Shown here: one piece after another, positions 61,973 through 64,000 of the stretch | Numbering within the stretch: position 1 is the stretch's first letter | Layout of the letters: every line of letters begins with the position of its first letter | NCBI GenBank assembly: GCA_003669585.1 | Contig: QWOQ01000011.1 | Span: 248,001-312,000 of the forward strand | Direction: 5' to 3' | DNA: 64,000 nucleotides | Origin: Planctomycetota bacterium | GTDB lineage: Bacteria > Planctomycetota > Planctomycetia > Pirellulales > UBA1268 | Made by a program: the position numbers and the translations under genes | The notes under the pieces: generated by a model | What the model was told of the DNA's origin: nothing | What the model saw: the letters and a program-made list of their open reading frames with translations, nothing else | Database searches by the model: none

Positions 61973-63367
61973 ATGAACGAAAGCGAACTTCTCGACAAGA
62001 CAGCCCTTCAGCAGGCTCAACTCATTCGCGATGGAAAGGTTTCCAGCGAAGAGTTGGTGCGATTAACGCTGGAGCGAATTCATCGTTTGAATCCGATTCT
62101 CAACGCTTTTGTATCGGTGTTTGATCGTGCCATCACCGTCGCACGACGCAAAGACCGCGATCGTCGTTCTTCGCGAGGAACCTTACCGATTTTTCATGGC
62201 GTACCCATCGGTATCAAGGACCTCAACATCGTTCGCTGGACGATCACTCGCTACGGGTCGCAGGCCGTAGCGCATCTGGCGCTTCCATTTGATGACTACA
62301 CCGTGGCTCCCTTGCGTCGGGCGGGGTTTGTGATTCTTGGAAAACTAGCCACATCGGAATTTGGAACCATGCCGGTGACCGAACCTGCTCTTCATCCACC
62401 CACGAGAAATCCCTGGTCTCTGGAACACTCGGCAGGGGGCTCAAGCGGCGGTTCGGCGGCGGCCGTTGCCTCAGGCATGTTGCCTGTCGCGCAGGGCTCG
62501 GATGGCGCCGGATCAATCCGCATTCCGGCGGCATTTTGTAATCTCTACGGATTCAAGCCGGCTCGTGGACGAGTTGCAAATCAATTCGGCCTATCCGATC
62601 GGCGTCTGCTTTATACGTCTGGACCGATTACTCACAGCGTCGATGATGCCGCAGCCATGCTCGATGTGATGGCGGGGCTTTTCGATGGCAAGCCGCACTG
62701 GGCACCTCCGCCGAAGCGACTCTTTTCAGAAACTCGGCAGCCATCAGGACAGAGTTTCACTATAAAGTTTTTTACAAGCACGCCCTTGGGTCCAATCGAT
62801 CCAGATATTTTAAAGGGGTTCCTCCGTTCGCTGTCGACTCTTTCTGAGCTTGGACACCATGTTGAAGAGGGATGCCTTCCAGACGCTTCCTTCGAGGAAT
62901 TTCTGCCGCTGTGGCAGTCTCAAGTTGCACAGGTACCGATTTTTTATTGGGGGGGCACGCAACCGGTCACCCGCTGGCTCGGCGCAGCAGGTCGAATGCT
63001 GAGGGCTCAAAAAATCGCCACACTTTTTGACTCGCTCAAGGCGAGATTTGAACCGGCATTTTCCACCGCTGATATCTGGGTCACGCCAACAGTTGCACTG
63101 CCGGCTCCTCGGATTGGGACGTTTTGCAACCTTCCCGCTGCAGAGGCATTTGCCGAAGCCGCAAAGCTTGGTGCCTTTACCGCACTGATTAATCTTGTCG
63201 GTCTGCCGGCAGCCAATGTGCCGATGGGGTTCACTCGTGAAGGACTTCCGATGGGGCTGCAGCTGGTTGGAAGAGCCTTTGCGGAAGAAGATGTTCTCTC
63301 GCTTTCACTGCAACTCGAGCAGGCGATGCCGTGGCGGCATCACACACCAGCAGTTCAGAATCATTGA
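61973..63367 (+). CDS. Amidase-signature-family hydrolase
   Basis: The 464-residue product has the amidase signature: K82 in GVPIGIKDLN, the glycine-serine-rich stretch SAGGSSGGSAAAVASGM with the cis-serine at about 157-158, and the nucleophile S181 in QGSDGAGSIRIPAAFCNLYGFKP. The Ser-cisSer-Lys triad is therefore complete. This is the family of GatA, 6-aminohexanoate-cyclic-dimer hydrolase and many amidases. GatB and GatC genes are not adjacent, so it is called by family and not as GatA. The ATG at 61973 starts the GatA-like MNESELLDKTALQQAQLIRDGKVSSEELV. No signal peptide. Confidence 0.87.
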   Translation: MNESELLDKTALQQAQLIRDGKVSSEELVRLTLERIHRLNPILNAFVSVFDRAITVARRKDRDRRSSRGTLPIFHGVPIGIKDLNIVRWTITRYGSQAVAHLALPFDDYTVAPLRRAGFVILGKLATSEFGTMPVTEPALHPPTRNPWSLEHSAGGSSGGSAAAVASGMLPVAQGSDGAGSIRIPAAFCNLYGFKPARGRVANQFGLSDRRLLYTSGPITHSVDDAAAMLDVMAGLFDGKPHWAPPPKRLFSETRQPSGQSFTIKFFTSTPLGPIDPDILKGFLRSLSTLSELGHHVEEGCLPDASFEEFLPLWQSQVAQVPIFYWGGTQPVTRWLGAAGRMLRAQKIATLFDSLKARFEPAFSTADIWVTPTVALPAPRIGTFCNLPAAEAFAEAAKLGAFTALINLVGLPAANVPMGFTREGLPMGLQLVGRAFAEEDVLSLSLQLEQAMPWRHHTPAVQNH

Positions 63368-63623
63368 GCGTTCCAGCACCACGAGCGAGCTTTCCTTTAC
63401 CGCCTCAACGCCTCAAATCAACCAAGATGTGTAGATCGCGCACATCCAATGATTCACAGGCAAGTTGGGCAACCCTGGAAGTTGTGATAGCCCCGCTATT
63501 TTCTTCAGAATCCGCATATACAACGCTCTCTCATCAGTGTGAAAAAACATTCATCGAGTGTGCATTTTTTGTACGAATTGAGCATGAGAGAAACATTTTT
63601 TCTGTGCTGCTCCATGGTATCCC

Positions 63624-64000
63624 ATGTCGTCTGCGTGCCGAATTTCCGAAAACGCATCGTTCACAAAGACGAGTTGTCTTCTTGTGATTGTCTGCGCAGT
63701 TGCGCTTTCGGGTTGCACGCCGTGGGGCCAGTATTGGCGAAACAACATGAAGGTGGGGCCAGAGTATCTGCGGCCGCCGGCGCCTGTGGAAAACGAATGG
63801 ATCGATTCTCAGAGCGAGCAGGTGCGTTCCAATGCGGACGCAGAAGCCCTGTGGTGGGAGCAATTTCAAGATCCCATTCTTAACGGTCTTGTGCTGCAGG
63901 CATACGAACAAAATCTGTCGCTTCGCGATGCTGGCTTTCGCGTATTGGCCGCGCGGGCGGCGTACAACATCACGGTAGGTGGATTCTTTCCGCAGAATCA
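63624..64000 (+). CDS. Outer-membrane efflux lipoprotein (OprM/NodT type), 3' truncated by window
   Basis: From the ATG at 63624 to the window end the frame stays open for 125 codons. The N-terminus is a lipoprotein signal (CLLVIVCAVALSGC, lipid-modified C31). The family hallmarks follow: VGPEYLRPPAPVENEWID at about 47-64, LWWEQFQDPILNGLVLQAYEQNLSLRDAGFRVLAARAAYN, with WW-x2-F-x-DP-x-L preceding the first outer-membrane-factor helix. It should be the outer-membrane exit channel of an RND- or ABC-type efflux system whose partner genes lie beyond the window. It is on the same strand as the amidase gene, 256 bases downstream. Confidence 0.88.
   Translation, partial: MSSACRISENASFTKTSCLLVIVCAVALSGCTPWGQYWRNNMKVGPEYLRPPAPVENEWIDSQSEQVRSNADAEALWWEQFQDPILNGLVLQAYEQNLSLRDAGFRVLAARAAYNITVGGFFPQN

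Noticed and set aside
61973..63367. Calling the amidase gatA
   Set aside because: gatC and gatB are not adjacent and amidase-signature enzymes have many substrates; only the family is supported.
1..64000. CRISPR arrays, insertion sequences, prophage or toxin-antitoxin/defence islands
   Set aside because: No regularly spaced repeats, transposase, integrase or phage structural genes were recognised anywhere in the window.

Overview
The window is a gene-dense stretch of a bacterial chromosome, near 50% GC by eye. The gene content points to a member of the Planctomycetes, probably Pirellulales-like. The clues are an exported sulfatase beside a lipoprotein formylglycine-generating enzyme, a secreted sialidase, a PurS-PurL fusion with separate PurQ, several exported HEAT/PDZ proteins, and weak or missing Shine-Dalgarno sites for most genes with occasional GTG/TTG starts. 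This assignment is inference from gene content; the window has no rRNA.

Layout. 1-5.6 kb: the 3' part of purH, trpC with a recognisable promoter, an orphan OmpR-type response regulator, an extended SDR and a YghO-like acetyltransferase. 5.6-15.2 kb: a YgiQ-type radical SAM protein, an exported HEAT/PDZ protein, a stand-alone APS kinase, an exported VOC protein, the RpoD-type sigma factor (TTG start), a zinc-ribbon membrane protein coupled to a quinone oxidoreductase, and an exported VWA protein. 15.3-25.9 kb: a membrane-anchored SAF-like protein, a lipoprotein-like hypothetical, purQ, PurS-purL, tyrA, a two-domain T2SS-F protein and a HEAT/TPR exported protein. 25.9-37.6 kb: a polytopic membrane protein, an SLC13/RCK_C transporter divergent from a beta carbonic anhydrase, FGE plus sulfatase, an O-methyltransferase, a sialidase, tRNA-Arg(CCG) and a GT2 glycosyltransferase. 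37.7-46.1 kb: a CRP-like palindrome, a small conserved-looking protein, a lipoate ligase family protein, a HEAT protein, a ferritin-like protein, an AroE-like protein without its catalytic residues, a TPR protein and an 872-residue anchored protein. 46.3-51.7 kb: hpf, ptsN, ptsH, ptsI, RNase E/G and rplU, all on the plus strand. 51.7-64 kb: UbiD, RarA, an EF-hand protein, a DUF4410-like and a DUF4239-like protein, cysD-cysNC, zwf, an amidase, and the start of an OprM/NodT-type efflux lipoprotein cut by the window end.

How the genes fit together. Three gene sets look functional. The first is sulfur handling: cysD-cysNC and cysC for sulfate activation, and sulfatase plus FGE, with a nearby sialidase, for sulfated glycans. 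The second is a regulatory-type phosphotransferase chain (EI, HPr, EIIA, with no sugar permease) inside a ribosome/RNA-decay neighbourhood. The third is purine and aromatic biosynthesis, scattered rather than in full operons. No CRISPR array, prophage, insertion sequence or defence island was seen. The strongest candidates for something undescribed are the AroE-like protein with all expected catalytic positions changed (41315-42148), the exported FGE/sulfatase/sialidase group, and several well-formed operator-like palindromes (2964, 7800, 17092, 37726).
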